A stretch of DNA of 64,000 nucleotides from Thermomonas brevis (GCF_014395425.1 NZ_CP060711.1:2170001-2234000); one strand, 5' to 3'. Shown: positions 35,928-48,478, numbered from the stretch's first letter. Notes: generated by a model not told the origin, from the sequence alone. Numbers and translations: made by a program.

Positions 35928-38285
35928 ATGGCTTTGTTCGGATTGGGCAAGAAGGACGACGACGGCGCGGACGCGCAGGGCAGACCGCAGCTCGACCCCA
36001 TGCAGGCGCTGCGCGCGCTGCCGTGGCTGGTGCTGCTGCTGGCCGCGCTGGGCGTGTGGTGCCTGGTCGCCGGCGGGCTGCGGCAGCGCGACGACAGCCG
36101 CCAGCACGCGCTGGAGTTCGCCCGCGACGACGTGGTGGTCGCGGTGCGGCGCACGCTCAACGAGCATCGCCAGAAGCTGGGCTCGCGGCTGGCGTCGAAG
36201 GAAGTCACCGCCGCGCTGGCCGCCGGCGACAGCGCCGCTGCGGCCACCGCGATCAAGCAGGGCTGGAGCGAGGCCGAACGCGCCGAGCTGTGGCCGGCCG
36301 ACCTGGACGCGCTGTACGGCAAGCTGCCGCGCAGCGGCTTCGGCAGCCTGGCGGTGGCCGAGGACGCGTTGATCAGCGGCAAGATGGCCGCACGCGTGGT
36401 GCGCTCCGCCAAGGGGCCGCGGCTGGCGCTGGCGGTGCCGGTGAAGGCCGTGCCGGCGCAGGTGGCCTACGTGGAACTGCCGCTGACCCGCCTGCAGAAC
36501 AGCGTGGAAAGTTCGGCGCTGCCGGGCGGCACCTACCTGGCGCTGCGGCAGGGCCAGCGCAGCGTGATCGAACGCGGCGACACTTCGCTGGACGACGGCG
36601 CCGAGGCTCTGGGCGCGAAGGTGCCGGACAGCGACCTGCGGGTGGCCGCCGCCGCGCCGGAAAGCGCGATGGCGCCGTTCGGGCTGGGCGGGCCGGGCGC
36701 GCTGGGATTGGGCGCGCTGCTGCTGGTGGCGGCGGGCGGGCTGTGGTTCCTGCTGCGGCCGCGCCTGCGGGCGATGGTCGGGATCGGCACGGTCGAAGCC
36801 GGCCCCACCTTGTCCGATCTGCAACAGGACCTGCCGGTGGCCGCGCCGGTGCCGCGCGTGAAGGCACGCGAACAGGATGCGGCGCGACCGGAGGCGAAGG
36901 TGCCGGTGGTGATCGACCACCGCATCTTCCGCGCCTACGACATCCGCGGCGTGATCGGAAAATCGCTGGATGCCGGCGTGGCCGAACTGATCGGCCAGGC
37001 CATCGGCTCGGTGATGGCCGCGCAGGGGCTGGATTCCATCGTGGTCGGCCGCGACGGCCGCCTGTCCGGCCCGGAGCTGGCGCAGGGGCTGATCGAGGGC
37101 CTGCGCAAGGCCGGCCGCAACGTCATCGACGTCGGCATGGTGCCCACCCCGGTGGTGTACTTCGGCTGCTACCACCTGCGCACCGGCTGCGGTGTGGCGA
37201 TCACCGGCAGCCACAATCCACCCGACTACAACGGCTTCAAGATCGTGGTCGGCGGCGAAACGCTGTCGGGCGACGCGATCAAGGACCTGCACGCGCGCAT
37301 CGCCGAGGACCGCCTGCTGGAAGCGGACGTGCGCGGCACCCTGGACGAGCGCGACATCGCCGAGGACTACGTGCAGCGCATCGCCGGCGACATCCAGATC
37401 GGCCAGCGCCTGAAGGTGGTGGTGGACGCCGGCAACGGCGTGGCCGGCGTGCTCGGCCCGCGCGTGCTGGAAGCCATCGGCGCCGACGTCACCCCGCTGT
37501 TCTGCGACATCGACGGCACTTTCCCCAACCACCATCCGGATCCCAGCGAGCCGCACAACCTCGACGCGCTGGTGCAGATGGTGCAGCGGCTGGACGCCGA
37601 CCTCGGCATCGCCTTCGACGGCGACGGCGACCGCCTCGGCGTGGTCACCAAGTCGGGCAAGAACATCTTCCCCGACCGCCTGCTGATGCTGTTCGCCGCC
37701 GACGTGCTGGAGCGCAATCCCGGCGCGGTCATCGTCTACGACGTGAAGTGCACGGGCCGCCTGCCGGTGCAGATCCTGCGCCACGGCGGCAGCCCGCTGA
37801 TGTGGAAGACCGGGCATTCGCTGATCAAGTCGAAGATGCGCGAGGTGGATGCCGCGCTGGCCGGCGAGATGAGCGGCCATTTCTTCTTCGCCGAGCGCTG
37901 GTTCGGCTTCGACGACGGCATCTACGCCGCCGCCCGCCTGCTGGAGATCCTGGACACCCGCGGCGAGGAGCCGGAGGCCGTGTTCGACGCGCTGCCGGAC
38001 GGCGTGTCCACCGCGGAGATCAAGGTCGAGGCGCCGAACGAGGACCCGCACGGCTTCGTCGAACGCTTCCGCCTGGCCGCGACCTTCGACGGCGCACGCC
38101 TGACCACCATCGACGGCGTGCGCGTGGACTGGCCGGACGGCTGGGGACTGGTGCGCGCGTCCAACACCACGCCGGTGCTGGTGATGCGCTTCGACGCCGA
38201 GACCAGCGCCGCGATGGCGCGCATCCAGCAGGCCTTCCGCGACCACCTGCTGCGGCTGGAGCCGGGCCTCAGCCTGCCGTTCTGA
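35928..38285 (+). CDS. algC: Phosphomannomutase/phosphoglucomutase with N-terminal membrane module
   Basis: 785 residues. Residues 1-330 form a membrane module: a helix at about 30-50 (LPWLVLLLAALGVWCLVAGG), an extracytoplasmic domain, and a second helix near 250-270 (ALGLGALLLVAAGGLWFLL). The rest is a complete alpha-D-phosphohexomutase starting DHRIFRAYDIRG. It has the catalytic serine in TGSHNPPDYNGFK, metal loop DGDGDRLG, and the sugar loop GEMSGH. The enzyme makes mannose-1-P and glucose-1-P for exopolysaccharide and LPS. A long N-terminal version is also known for Pseudomonas AlgC; the sensory role of the module is unproven. Confidence 0.9.
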   Translation: MALFGLGKKDDDGADAQGRPQLDPMQALRALPWLVLLLAALGVWCLVAGGLRQRDDSRQHALEFARDDVVVAVRRTLNEHRQKLGSRLASKEVTAALAAGDSAAAATAIKQGWSEAERAELWPADLDALYGKLPRSGFGSLAVAEDALISGKMAARVVRSAKGPRLALAVPVKAVPAQVAYVELPLTRLQNSVESSALPGGTYLALRQGQRSVIERGDTSLDDGAEALGAKVPDSDLRVAAAAPESAMAPFGLGGPGALGLGALLLVAAGGLWFLLRPRLRAMVGIGTVEAGPTLSDLQQDLPVAAPVPRVKAREQDAARPEAKVPVVIDHRIFRAYDIRGVIGKSLDAGVAELIGQAIGSVMAAQGLDSIVVGRDGRLSGPELAQGLIEGLRKAGRNVIDVGMVPTPVVYFGCYHLRTGCGVAITGSHNPPDYNGFKIVVGGETLSGDAIKDLHARIAEDRLLEADVRGTLDERDIAEDYVQRIAGDIQIGQRLKVVVDAGNGVAGVLGPRVLEAIGADVTPLFCDIDGTFPNHHPDPSEPHNLDALVQMVQRLDADLGIAFDGDGDRLGVVTKSGKNIFPDRLLMLFAADVLERNPGAVIVYDVKCTGRLPVQILRHGGSPLMWKTGHSLIKSKMREVDAALAGEMSGHFFFAERWFGFDDGIYAAARLLEILDTRGEEPEAVFDALPDGVSTAEIKVEAPNEDPHGFVERFRLAATFDGARLTTIDGVRVDWPDGWGLVRASNTTPVLVMRFDAETSAAMARIQQAFRDHLLRLEPGLSLPF

Positions 38286-38298
38286 CGCGCGGATAGCG

Positions 38299-38330
38299 CC
38301 CGCCATCCCCGCGCAGCGCGGAATGGCGGG
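38299..38330. terminator. Hairpin between algC-like and convergent gene
   Basis: CCCGCCAT and ATGGCGGG pair around an inner CCGCG/GCGCGG stem. It lies 14 bp after the algC-like stop codon. No T-run follows. Confidence 0.45.
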
Positions 38331-38437
38331 TGTTCGGCATCAGGCCGATGGCGGAAACGGGAAGGCGGCGCAGTCGCCGCGTGAAGCCGCCGTTGCGCGA
38401 AGGGCGGCAGTCGTCGGTTTGATTTCGAGCGTTGCGC

Positions 38438-39142
38438 TCAGCCCGCCGCGGGTTTCGCCGCCGACGGAGCGGGCGATGCGGCAGGCGTCTCGCCTCCGGT
38501 GGTCTTGCGCATGTCGCGGTAGCGCTGCACCGAAACGGCCAGCTCGCGCTCCAGCTCGGCGCGATCTTCTTCCTGCGCCAGCAGGATCTGCTTCTGGCGC
38601 AGCAGCTCGGCGTGCTGGCGCTGGATCGAATCGGTCAGGCGCTTGGTCACCGGCGCGTCCGCCAGCTCCACGTCGCCGGCCTGGCGCAGCAGCGAGAGCA
38701 GGCTGAGCCGCAGGTTGGCCACGCCCAGCCGGCTGGCCTTGAGGGTTTCGTCCAGCAGCGCGGTGCGCTCGCCGTAGGCGCGGCGCAGGTCGTCCTCGGT
38801 CATGTAGGACTCGATCATCGCCAGGTCGCGGCGCTTCTGCATCGCGTCGGCCTCGGCCTGGCGGCGGGCCTCCTCGGCGGCGATGGCGGCGGCGCTGCGC
38901 TCCTCGTCGGTCAGCGCGCGGTCCACGTGGCCGGTGGCCAGCCCGCTCTTGGCATTGAACTCGGTGCGCGCGCTGTCCACCGCCGACGCGGGCAGGGCGT
39001 CGCCGCAGACCCGGCGGCCGCCTTCGTCCCAGCAGTAGATCTTCTTCTGCGCCGGTGCGGCGGTCTGCGCGGCGGCAGTGCCCGCGCCGGCAAGTGCAAG
39101 TGCGGCGATCGCGGCGCTGAGGATGTGGCGATGGTGCGGCAT
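38438..39142 (-). CDS. Periplasmic coiled-coil protein with DUF4124-like start
   Basis: 234 residues. A signal peptide (HILSAAIAALALAGAGTAAA) precedes a DUF4124-like segment with two cysteines (KKIYCWDEGGRRVCGDALP). A long charged helical region follows (EEARRQAEADAMQKRRD through ILLAQEEDRAELERELAV), ending in an Ala/Pro-rich tail. It is probably a periplasmic structural or adaptor protein. It is common in xanthomonads without a defined role as far as I know. It lies 30 bp downstream of pyrE on the same strand. Confidence 0.75.
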   Translation of the reverse strand: MPHHRHILSAAIAALALAGAGTAAAQTAAPAQKKIYCWDEGGRRVCGDALPASAVDSARTEFNAKSGLATGHVDRALTDEERSAAAIAAEEARRQAEADAMQKRRDLAMIESYMTEDDLRRAYGERTALLDETLKASRLGVANLRLSLLSLLRQAGDVELADAPVTKRLTDSIQRQHAELLRQKQILLAQEEDRAELERELAVSVQRYRDMRKTTGGETPAASPAPSAAKPAAG

Positions 39143-39172
39143 GACGGCCCCCTGTGGCTGTCGATGAGCGTA

Positions 39173-39823
39173 TCAGGCGAGGCCGTAGCGCGCGCGGTAG
39201 GCGAGCAGGGCGTCGCGATGGGCGGAAAGTTCGGCGCTTTGGTCGGCAAACGCAAGCAGGTCGTCCAGCCCGGCCACCGCGACCACCGGGATGCCGTATT
39301 CGGCCGCCACCGCCTGCGCCGCCGACTCGGCCGCGTCCTCGCGCACGCGCTCCTGGCGGTCGAGCGCGATTACGATGCCGGCCGGCGCGCCGCCGGCCTC
39401 GCGGATGATCGCCAGCGCCTCGCGGATCGCGGTGCCGGCGGTGATTACGTCGTCCACGATCAGCACCCTGCGGCCGGCCAGCGGCGCGCCGATCAGGCTG
39501 CCGCCTTCGCCGTGCGCCTTGGCTTCCTTGCGGTTGAATGCCAGCGGCAGGTCGCGGCCGCGGCGCGCGTACTCGCAGGCCAGCGCGGTCGCCAGCGGGA
39601 TGCCCTTGTAGGCCGGGCCGAACAGCAGGTCGAACTCCAGCCCCGAGCCGTCGGCCGCATCGGCGTAGCAGGCCGCGAGCTCCGCCAGCGCGGCGCCGGA
39701 ATCGAAGCGCCCGGCGTTGAAGAAATACGGGCTGATCCGGCCGGATTTCAGGGTGAACTCGCCGAAGCGCAGCGCGTCGGCGCGCAGGGCCAGGTGCAGG
39801 AAGCGGCTGCGGTGGTCGGTCAT
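39173..39823 (-). CDS. pyrE: Orotate phosphoribosyltransferase
   Basis: 216 residues. Converts orotate and PRPP to orotidine 5'-phosphate in pyrimidine synthesis. The PRPP-binding motif [13 protein letters not shown] is intact, with [11 protein letters not shown] and the flexible-loop lysines in [14 protein letters not shown] 39823 gives the normal N terminus ([18 protein letters not shown]). It is divergent from xth across 70 bp. Confidence 0.96.
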   Translation of the reverse strand: MTDHRSRFLHLALRADALRFGEFTLKSGRISPYFFNAGRFDSGAALAELAACYADAADGSGLEFDLLFGPAYKGIPLATALACEYARRGRDLPLAFNRKEAKAHGEGGSLIGAPLAGRRVLIVDDVITAGTAIREALAIIREAGGAPAGIVIALDRQERVREDAAESAAQAVAAEYGIPVVAVAGLDDLLAFADQSAELSAHRDALLAYRARYGLA

Positions 39824-39893
39824 GGCGGACGGAAGGCCGATCGGTGCGGAGCGGATGCAAAGGTTAACCCATGGAACGGCTATGCTCTCCGCC

Positions 39894-40697
39894 ATGCGCA
39901 TCCTCACCTTCAACGCCAACGGCCTGCGTTCGGCCGCCTCCAAGGGGTTCTTCGACTGGTTCGCGGGCAGGGACGTGGACGTCCTGTGCGTGCAGGAAAC
40001 CAAGGCGCAGGAGCACCAGCTCGCCGACGCGGTATTTCGCCCCGACGGCTACAAGGCGTGGTTCAAGGACGCCTCGACCAAGAAGGGCTACAGCGGCGTG
40101 GCGATCTACAGCCGGCGCGAGCCCGACGAGGTGCGCACGGCGTTGGGCTGGGCGCCGTTCGACGACGAGGGCCGTTACATCGAGGCGCGCTTCGGCAATC
40201 TGTCGGTGGTCAGCTTCTACATCCCCTCCGGCAGCTCCGGCGAACTGCGCCAGGGCTTCAAGGAAGAGGTGATGGCCTGGCTGAAGCCGATCATGGACCA
40301 GTGGCTCGCCAGTGGCCGCGAATACGTGCTGTGCGGCGACTGGAACATCGTCCGCGCGAAGAACGACATCAGGAACTGGACCGGCAACCAGAAGAACTCC
40401 GGCTGCCTGCCGCACGAGCGCGCCTGGCTCAGCGGGCTGATCGCCGACGACTGCCACGACGGCCTGATCGCGTCGCCCGTGCACGGCTGGCGGGATGCGT
40501 TCCGGGTGGTGAAGCCCGACGCGGTGGAATATTCGTGGTGGTCGCAGCGCGGCAGCGCGCGCGCCAACAACGTGGGCTGGCGCATCGACTACCAGATCGC
40601 CACGCCCGGCATCGCTGCCACCGCGCGCTCGGCCGAGATCTTTCCGGAGCCGAAGTTCTCCGACCACGCGCCGGTGCTGGTGGAGTACGCCGGGTGA
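39894..40697 (+). CDS. xth: Exodeoxyribonuclease III (AP endonuclease)
   Basis: 267 residues. Cleaves at abasic sites and removes 3' blocks in base-excision repair. The exonuclease-endonuclease-phosphatase fold is complete: [30 protein letters not shown], and the catalytic SDHAPV near the end. The adjacent start of ampG overlaps the stop (GTGA). pyrE and xth are divergent neighbours in many related genomes. Confidence 0.95.
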   Translation: MRILTFNANGLRSAASKGFFDWFAGRDVDVLCVQETKAQEHQLADAVFRPDGYKAWFKDASTKKGYSGVAIYSRREPDEVRTALGWAPFDDEGRYIEARFGNLSVVSFYIPSGSSGELRQGFKEEVMAWLKPIMDQWLASGREYVLCGDWNIVRAKNDIRNWTGNQKNSGCLPHERAWLSGLIADDCHDGLIASPVHGWRDAFRVVKPDAVEYSWWSQRGSARANNVGWRIDYQIATPGIAATARSAEIFPEPKFSDHAPVLVEYAG

Positions 40698-42202
40698 GCA
40701 ACGCCGTATCGCGCTGGTGGCGCTCGCTGGACGTCTATGCCAATCCGAAAGTCCGGGCGCTGCTGTTCCTCGGCTTCTCGTCCGGGCTGCCGTTCGCGCT
40801 GGTGCTGACCACGCTGTCGGCGCGGCTGCGCCAGGCCGGCATCGACCGTTCGACGATCGGCTATTTCAGCCTGGTCGGGCTGGCGTACTCGCTGAAATTC
40901 TTCTGGTCGCCGGTGGTCGACCGCGTGCGCTGGCCGCTGCTGTCCGCGCTCGGCCAGCGGCGCAGCTGGATGCTGGTGGCGCAGGCCGGCATCGTCGCCG
41001 GGCTGACGCTGCTGGCGCTGGCCGATCCGGCGAGCGACGCGGTGCGGGTGGCGTGGCTGGCGGTGTTCACCGCGTTCTGCTCGGCCACCCAAGACATCGC
41101 GGTGGACGCCTACCGCATCGAAGCCGCCGACGAGCGCGACCAGGGCGCGATGGCGGCGGCCTACCAGATCGGTTACCAGGTGGCGCTGATCGTCGCCGGT
41201 GCCGGCGCGCTGACCGCGGCGGCGGGCTACGGCTGGCAGACCTCCTATTTCGTGATGGCGGCCTGCGGGCTGGTCGGCGTCGCGACCACGCTGCTGATCG
41301 CCGAACCGGAGGCGACCCTTGGCCGCGCGGCGAAGGCCGCGGTCGATCCCGCGCAAGTGCAGGCGGCGATCGCGCGCATGCGCGCCTCGGTGCTGGTCGT
41401 GGCGGTGGCGGCGACGGCGCTGGCCGGCGCGCTGCTGGGCGCCGCCCTGCCGGCGGATTCGCGGCTGGCGCTGGAGGTCAGCTTCGGCGCGATCCTGCTG
41501 GTGGAGATCGTCCTGCTGGCGCTGCTGAAGATCGCTGCGCTGCGGCCCGCGCTGGAACGGCTGGTGGCGTCCACGGTGCTGCCGCTGGAGGATTTCTTCC
41601 AGCGCTACGGCACGCGCACCGCGCTGATGATCCTGCTGCTGATCGTCACCTACCGCCTGAACTACACCACGATGGGCGTGGCGGCCAACACCTTCTACCT
41701 CGACATGGGCTTCAGCCTGGAGCAGATCGCGCTGGTGTCGAAGGTCTACGGCATCGGCATGACGATGCTGGGCGCGGTGTTCGCCGGCGTGCTGATCCGC
41801 CGCATCGGCGTGGCGAAGACGATGCTGCTGGGCGTGGTGGCGCTGAGCGTGGCCAACCTGCTGTACGCGCACATGGCCTCGATCCGGCCCGGCGTGGCGT
41901 GGCTGGCGGTGGTGGTCAGCGCCGACAACGTCGCCAACGGCATCGCCGGCACCGCCTTCATCGCGTTCATGTCGTCGCTGACCAGCGCGAAGTTCACCGC
42001 CACCCAGTACGCGCTGTTCGGCACGCTGTGGAGCCTGCCGGCCAAGAGCATCGCCAGCCAGTGGGGCAAGATCGTCGACGCTTGGGGTTATCCGGCGTTC
42101 TTCGTCTACACCGCCGCGATCGCGCTGCCGTCGGTGCTGCTGGTGCTGTGGCTGATCCGGCACCAGCGCCGCAACGACGCCGCGCCCGCTCAGGCCGGGT
42201 AG
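40694..42202 (+). CDS. ampG: AmpG-family muropeptide permease
   Basis: 502 residues, an MFS-type permease with about 12-14 helices that imports GlcNAc-anhydromuramyl peptides released by wall turnover. The family start [19 protein letters not shown], then [13 protein letters not shown] and [12 protein letters not shown] are diagnostic. It begins with GTG overlapping xth and ends 13 bp inside the convergent anmK gene. In many proteobacteria AmpG activity controls beta-lactamase induction; no ampR/ampC is in the window. Confidence 0.93.
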   Translation: MSNAVSRWWRSLDVYANPKVRALLFLGFSSGLPFALVLTTLSARLRQAGIDRSTIGYFSLVGLAYSLKFFWSPVVDRVRWPLLSALGQRRSWMLVAQAGIVAGLTLLALADPASDAVRVAWLAVFTAFCSATQDIAVDAYRIEAADERDQGAMAAAYQIGYQVALIVAGAGALTAAAGYGWQTSYFVMAACGLVGVATTLLIAEPEATLGRAAKAAVDPAQVQAAIARMRASVLVVAVAATALAGALLGAALPADSRLALEVSFGAILLVEIVLLALLKIAALRPALERLVASTVLPLEDFFQRYGTRTALMILLLIVTYRLNYTTMGVAANTFYLDMGFSLEQIALVSKVYGIGMTMLGAVFAGVLIRRIGVAKTMLLGVVALSVANLLYAHMASIRPGVAWLAVVVSADNVANGIAGTAFIAFMSSLTSAKFTATQYALFGTLWSLPAKSIASQWGKIVDAWGYPAFFVYTAAIALPSVLLVLWLIRHQRRNDAAPAQAG

Positions 42203-43317
42203 AGCGCGCCCAGCACGCGCGGCCCGGCCGCGCCGGTGACCGCAGGCAGGTTGCCTGGCCGGCCGGCCAGATGCTCGCGGGCCAGCCAGGCGAAGGCCAT
42301 CGCCTCGACGAAATCCGGGTCCAGTCCGTGCACGGCGCTGGATTCGATGATGGCGTCGGGCATCGCTTCGGCCAGCGCGGCCATCAGCAGCGGGTTGTGC
42401 ACGCCGCCGCCGCAGGCGATGACCCGCCGCGTGTGCGGCTGGGTGGCGCGCAGCGCGCCGGCGACGCTGCGCGCGGTCAGCGCGAGCAACGTCGCCTGCA
42501 CGTCGGCGGACGATTCGTCGCCGGCCAGGGCGGCTTCGACCCAATCGAGGTGGAACTGGTCGCGGCCGGTCGATTTCGGCGGCGGCGCGGCGAACCACGG
42601 TTCCGCCAGCAGGCGCGCCAGCAGCGCGGCATCGACGCGGCCCTGCGCCGCGAACGCGCCGCCCGCATCGAACGGCTGGCCGACATGGCGCTGGCACCAT
42701 GCGTCCATCAGCCCGTTGGCCGGGCCGGTGTCGAAGCCTCGCACCGTGCCCTGCGCGGGCAGCAGGGTGAGGTTGGCGATGCCGCCGAGGTTCAGCACCG
42801 CGCGGTCTTCGTCCGGCGCATGCAGGGTGGCGGCGTGGAAGGCGGGCACCAGCGGCGCGCCGTGGCCGCCGGCGGCGACGTCGCGGCGGCGGAAGTCGGC
42901 GACCACCGGAACAAAGCAGCGTTCGGCGATGCAGTTGGCGTCGCCCAGTTGCAGGGTGAACGGCGCATTGCCGTGCGGGCGATGGCGCAGGGTCTGGCCG
43001 TGCGAGCCGATCGCGGCGATGTCGCGCGGGGCGTGGCCGCTGTCGCGGATGGTCGCCTGCGCGGCGGCGGCGAAGGCATGGCCGATGCGCACGTCGAGTT
43101 CGCCGATTTCGTCCAGCGTCAGCGCGCGCGCGTGCTGGCCGAGCGCCACCAGCCGCTCGCGCAGCGCCGGCTCCCACGCGTAGGTATGGCCGAAGACCAG
43201 GGTCGGGCGCGCGTGCGCGTGTTCGCCGTCGAACCGCACCAGCGCGGCGTCGATGCCGTCGGCGCTGGTGCCGGAGATCAGGCCCAGGAAAAGGGCGTCG
43301 GGAGTCGGATTGGGCAT
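42190..43317 (-). CDS. anmK: Anhydro-N-acetylmuramic acid kinase
   Basis: 375 residues. Phosphorylates and opens 1,6-anhydro-MurNAc to MurNAc-6-P during peptidoglycan recycling. The ASKHA ATPase signatures are present: [18 protein letters not shown] at the start, [23 protein letters not shown] and the [12 protein letters not shown] region. It converges with ampG, whose product supplies its substrate pathway, and lies 31 bp downstream of the M23 peptidase gene. So three wall-recycling or remodelling genes are adjacent. Confidence 0.95.
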   Translation of the reverse strand: MPNPTPDALFLGLISGTSADGIDAALVRFDGEHAHARPTLVFGHTYAWEPALRERLVALGQHARALTLDEIGELDVRIGHAFAAAAQATIRDSGHAPRDIAAIGSHGQTLRHRPHGNAPFTLQLGDANCIAERCFVPVVADFRRRDVAAGGHGAPLVPAFHAATLHAPDEDRAVLNLGGIANLTLLPAQGTVRGFDTGPANGLMDAWCQRHVGQPFDAGGAFAAQGRVDAALLARLLAEPWFAAPPPKSTGRDQFHLDWVEAALAGDESSADVQATLLALTARSVAGALRATQPHTRRVIACGGGVHNPLLMAALAEAMPDAIIESSAVHGLDPDFVEAMAFAWLAREHLAGRPGNLPAVTGAAGPRVLGALYPA

Positions 43318-43348
43318 GCGATGCAGTATCGCATCGCGATGCGCGGGC

Positions 43349-44791
43349 TCAGCCCTTCTTGCGCGCCGGCGGCGCCGGCTTGGCGGCGCTGGCGACGCGG
43401 CTGTCGTCGTCCAGCTGGAACACCACGTCCTCCACCTCGCGGATCTTGTCCAGCGCGCGGTGGGTTTCGCTCTTGAACGCCACCAGCGCCGTGCCGGTCA
43501 GCGGCGTCGGCGGCGGCAGGGTCATCTTCAGCGGGTTCATGTGCACGCCGTTGACCCGGAATTCGTAGTGCAGGTGCGGGCCGGTGGCGAGACCGGTGCT
43601 GCCGACGTAGCCGATCACCGTGCCCTGCGCCACGCGCTGGCCGGCGCGGATGTTGGCGAAGCGCGACATGTGCCCGTACAGGGTGGTCTTGCCGCCGCCG
43701 TGGTTGAGGATCACCGCGTTGCCGTAGCCGCCCTTGCGGCCGACGAACTCCACGCGCGCATCGCCCGCCGCCATGATCGGCGTGCCGGTGCCGGCGGCGT
43801 AGTCGATGCCCATGTGGCCGCGCATCCGCCCGAGCACCGGATGCTTGCGCATGCCGAAGCCGGAGCTGATCCGCGCGTACGGAATCGGCATGCGGATGAA
43901 CGGACGGCGCAGCGAGCGGCCGTCCGGGGTGAAGTATTCCGGCTTGCCGTCGCGCATGTAGCGGAACGCGCTCTTGAGCTTGCCGTCGACGGTGAAGGTG
44001 GCTGCCAGCACCGGGCCAGTGTTGACCAGCTGGCCGTTCTTCCAGGTCTGGTCCACCACCACGCTGAAGCGGTCGTCCTCGCCCAGGTCCGAATCGAAGT
44101 CGATGTCGTACTTGAACATCTCGTCGGTGAGCTGGCTGAGCTGCGCGCTGCCCAGGCCCAGCTTGCGCGCCGAGGCGAACAGCGACTTGCCGACTTCGCC
44201 GGTCAGCACCACCGTGCGGGTGGTGATCTCCACCGGCACCGCGCGCTCGCGCAGGGTGTCGCCGCTGAACTCCAGCTCGATCGGCGCGTCGCCGATGCCG
44301 GGGCCGGCTTCCAGGCGCATCGCGCGGACGCTGCCGTCGGCCGGCAGGTTGAAGCTCAGCTCGGTGCCCGGGCGCAGCTTGCGCAGGGTCGGCTTGATCT
44401 TCGGATGCTGCATCACCCGCGTCAGCTGGTCGTAGGGGATGCCGAGTTCCTCGAACACGCCGCTCAGCGTCTGCCCCGGCTTGAGCGTGACCGACTGCCA
44501 GTTGTCGTCGGTCGCCTTGCTCGCGCGCAGGCCCGGCTTGGGCAGGGTCAGCGCCAGCGTCATCCGCTGCGCGTTGGCGCCGACGGGCGTGTCGAGCAGG
44601 GTGGAGAAGCCGGGCACGATGGCGGCCAGCAGCACGCCCATGGTGGTCAGCACGCTGGCATGCGCCCAATGGCGGCGCGTCCAGCGGCCGCGGAACGGGT
44701 GAGACAGGGGAGCGGCATCGGGACGATCCGCGTTGGCGCGGGCACGTTCGAGATTCTCGCGACGCACGGCGTCGTGGTTCGAATCCGTCAT
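43349..44791 (-). CDS. M23-family peptidoglycan endopeptidase (MepM-like)
   Basis: 480 residues from ATG 44791. A cytoplasmic N-terminal segment precedes one membrane helix ([19 protein letters not shown]). An OapA/LysM-like domain follows ([18 protein letters not shown]), then the metallopeptidase with [17 protein letters not shown] and [10 protein letters not shown], supplying the zinc ligands (HxxxD and HxH). Likely cleaves peptide cross-links during wall growth. An upstream ATG at 44827 exists, but MTDSNHDAV is the better start. It is divergent from tyrS. Confidence 0.92.
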   Translation of the reverse strand: MTDSNHDAVRRENLERARANADRPDAAPLSHPFRGRWTRRHWAHASVLTTMGVLLAAIVPGFSTLLDTPVGANAQRMTLALTLPKPGLRASKATDDNWQSVTLKPGQTLSGVFEELGIPYDQLTRVMQHPKIKPTLRKLRPGTELSFNLPADGSVRAMRLEAGPGIGDAPIELEFSGDTLRERAVPVEITTRTVVLTGEVGKSLFASARKLGLGSAQLSQLTDEMFKYDIDFDSDLGEDDRFSVVVDQTWKNGQLVNTGPVLAATFTVDGKLKSAFRYMRDGKPEYFTPDGRSLRRPFIRMPIPYARISSGFGMRKHPVLGRMRGHMGIDYAAGTGTPIMAAGDARVEFVGRKGGYGNAVILNHGGGKTTLYGHMSRFANIRAGQRVAQGTVIGYVGSTGLATGPHLHYEFRVNGVHMNPLKMTLPPPTPLTGTALVAFKSETHRALDKIREVEDVVFQLDDDSRVASAAKPAPPARKKG

Positions 44792-44972
44792 ATGATCGGC
44801 CCCTATGCCCTGTGGAGAAAGCGTCAACGCGCTACCATAGGCATGCTAAGAACATGCGTCAACCCGTTGAATCTGCGAATGTTTTCCGATTTCACGGTTT
44901 AACGTCGAGTTAACGCGACAGGTCAGAAACATGAATGCGGCGCGCCGTGGCCGCCGCCGGAGAGAAGTGTCC

Positions 44973-46184
44973 GTGTCCGAATTGCAGCAAGCGCTGGAAC
45001 TGATTGCCCGCGGCAGCGACGAGATCCTCAAGCGCGACGAACTCGAAGCACGCCTCAAGCTGGGCCGCCCGCTGCGGATCAAGGCCGGCTTCGACCCCAC
45101 CGCGCCCGACCTGCACCTCGGCCACACCGTCCTGCTCAACAAGATGCGCCAGTTCCAGGAGCTGGGGCACCAGGTGATCTTCCTGATCGGCGACTTCACC
45201 GGGATGATCGGCGACCCCACCGGCAAGAACGTGACGCGCAAGCCGCTGACCCGCGAGGACGTGCTGGCCAACGCGCAGACCTACGCCGAGCAGGTGTTCA
45301 AGGTGCTCGACCGCGAGCGCACCGAAGTGCGCTTCAACAGCGAATGGTTCGGCGCGATGGGCGCCGCCGACATGATCCGGCTGGCCGCGCAGCACACCGT
45401 CGCGCGCATGCTGGAGCGCGACGACTTCGCCAAGCGCTACGCCGCGCAGCAGTCCATCGCGATCCACGAGTTCCTGTATCCGCTGGTGCAGGGCTACGAC
45501 TCGGTGGCGCTGAAAGCCGACGTCGAACTCGGCGGCACCGACCAGAAGTTCAACCTGCTGATGGGCCGCGGCCTGCAGGAGCATTACGGCCAGCCGCCGC
45601 AGATCGTGCTGACCATGCCGTTGCTGGAAGGACTGGACGGCGTCAACAAGATGTCGAAGTCGCTCGGCAACTACATCGGCATCGCCGAGCCAGCCATCGA
45701 CATCGTCACCAAGACCATGAAGATCGGCGACGGGCTGATGTGGAAGTGGATCGACCTGCTCAGCTTCGAGATCGGCATCGACGAAGCGAAGCGGCTGCGC
45801 GACGATGTCGCCGCCGGCATGAATCCGCGCGACATCAAGCTACGGCTGGCGCGCGAACTGGCGGCGCGCTTCCACGATGCGGCGCAGGCCGAACAGGCCA
45901 TCGCCGGCTGGCATGCCGCGGTGCGCGGCGAGGGCGATCTGTCCGCGCTGCCGCTGCATGAGGTCGTGGTGCCGGCGGAAGGCCTGCGCATCGCCGCGCT
46001 GCTGGTGGCGGCAGGCCTGATGCCAAGCAACTCCGAAGCCAACCGCAAGCTCAAGGAGCGTGCGGTGCGCATCGACGGCGAAGCGTTCGAAGACGGCGCG
46101 CGCCTGTTCGCGCCGGGCTTCGAGGGCGTGCTGGCGGTGGGCAAGCGCAATTTCGCCCGCGTGCGCCTGCTGGCCGCGGAGTGA
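44973..46184 (+). CDS. tyrS: Tyrosine-tRNA ligase
   Basis: 403 residues, the TyrS2-type class I synthetase. The HIGH-equivalent is [10 protein letters not shown] and the KMSKS loop is present as [10 protein letters not shown]. The C-terminal S4-type RNA-binding domain contains [21 protein letters not shown] 44973 is preferred (GGAGAG 8 nt upstream); GTG 44967 and ATG 44931 are in-frame alternatives. It is followed by about 430 bp leading to the rRNA operon. Confidence 0.95.
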   Translation: MSELQQALELIARGSDEILKRDELEARLKLGRPLRIKAGFDPTAPDLHLGHTVLLNKMRQFQELGHQVIFLIGDFTGMIGDPTGKNVTRKPLTREDVLANAQTYAEQVFKVLDRERTEVRFNSEWFGAMGAADMIRLAAQHTVARMLERDDFAKRYAAQQSIAIHEFLYPLVQGYDSVALKADVELGGTDQKFNLLMGRGLQEHYGQPPQIVLTMPLLEGLDGVNKMSKSLGNYIGIAEPAIDIVTKTMKIGDGLMWKWIDLLSFEIGIDEAKRLRDDVAAGMNPRDIKLRLARELAARFHDAAQAEQAIAGWHAAVRGEGDLSALPLHEVVVPAEGLRIAALLVAAGLMPSNSEANRKLKERAVRIDGEAFEDGARLFAPGFEGVLAVGKRNFARVRLLAAE

Positions 46185-46318
46185 TCGCGGGCGGATTGAA
46201 CTGAATGCGCGCGCAATGCCCGCATTCAGGATGCAAGTCAAGACTTCCCAAACGCCGATTCGTAGGCGAAGATGCGCGCCCTTCCCGAGACGGCTTCGGC
46301 TTCGATGGAAGGGGCGGT
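46185..46318. other. Spacer between tyrS and the rRNA promoter
   Basis: No gene is seen. It would hold the tyrS 3' end and possible Fis-type activator sites of the rRNA promoter; none can be assigned by eye. Confidence 0.4.
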
Positions 46319-46368
46319 AAAAAAAGTTCGTCACGGGGTGTTGACAGCAATACAAACCCCTGTATGAT
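46319..46368 (+). promoter_or_regulatory. rRNA operon promoter with UP-like A tract
   Basis: TTGACA (46341-46346), a 16-bp spacer and TATGAT (46363-46368) form a near-consensus sigma-70 promoter. A seven-A run at 46319-46325 suits an UP element. The GC-rich discriminator GGGCGGC after the -10 box is typical of stringently controlled rRNA promoters. The leader to 16S is about 240 bp. Confidence 0.85.
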
Positions 46369-46432
46369 GGGCGGCTCACTCGGACGCTGCGGCGGACGGG
46401 GAGAAGGGAAAGGCGCTGAGGCCGGACCTGAC

Positions 46433-46443
46433 GATCTTTGACA
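46433..46443 (+). promoter_or_regulatory. boxA-like antitermination site in the rRNA leader
   Basis: GATCTTTGACA resembles the Nus-factor boxA (GCTCTTTAACA). It lies about 170 bp before the 16S gene. A second copy precedes 23S at 48479. Confidence 0.65.
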
Positions 46444-46614
46444 GTGTGCGCAGGTGACTTGTGCGGGCGTCTGGTAGTGGACTGTTGTCCATCAGCAGAC
46501 GTTCGTAACAGAACCATCAATTTCAAAGTATTCGTACGCAAGTACACGTACAGCGAGTAATGGGGCTGGACGGACTCTGCAACTAGAGAATTGGAGCTTC
46601 GGCTCCGAAAACTT

Positions 46615-48160
<1,546 letters not shown>

Positions 48161-48251
48161 GAGACATGGCAACGCATTGCCAGACGTCCGCACAAGTGAC
48201 CTGCATTCAGAGAGCGTGATTCCAGAGGGGATCACGTGTCCCGTAACAAAC

Positions 48252-48327
48252 GGGGCCTTAGCTCAGCTGGGAGAGCACCTGCTTTGCAAGCAGGGGGTCG
48301 TCGGTTCGATCCCGACAGGCTCCACCA
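48252..48327 (+). tRNA. tRNA-Ala (anticodon TGC)
   Basis: 76 nt with encoded CCA. The anticodon stem CCTGC/GCAGG encloses TTTGCAA with TGC at 48285-48287. The T-arm GGTTCGATCC and the acceptor pairing GGGGCCT/AGGCTCC are clear. It lies in the 16S-23S spacer, ahead of tRNA-Ile, the order usual in xanthomonads. Confidence 0.98.
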
Positions 48328-48347
48328 TCTGAAGGTAAAGACACTTT

Positions 48348-48424
<77 letters not shown>

Positions 48425-48478
48425 CTCTGAATGACGCGCACACACACTTTGAAATGGCTTGGCATTGTGGCCGGGTCA

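Noticed and set aside
38432..42202. A 1256-codon open frame on the plus strand
   Set aside because: Only its last 502 codons encode a protein (AmpG). The rest is antisense to the DUF4124-like gene and pyrE, and out of frame with xth, with low-complexity composition typical of high-GC shadows.
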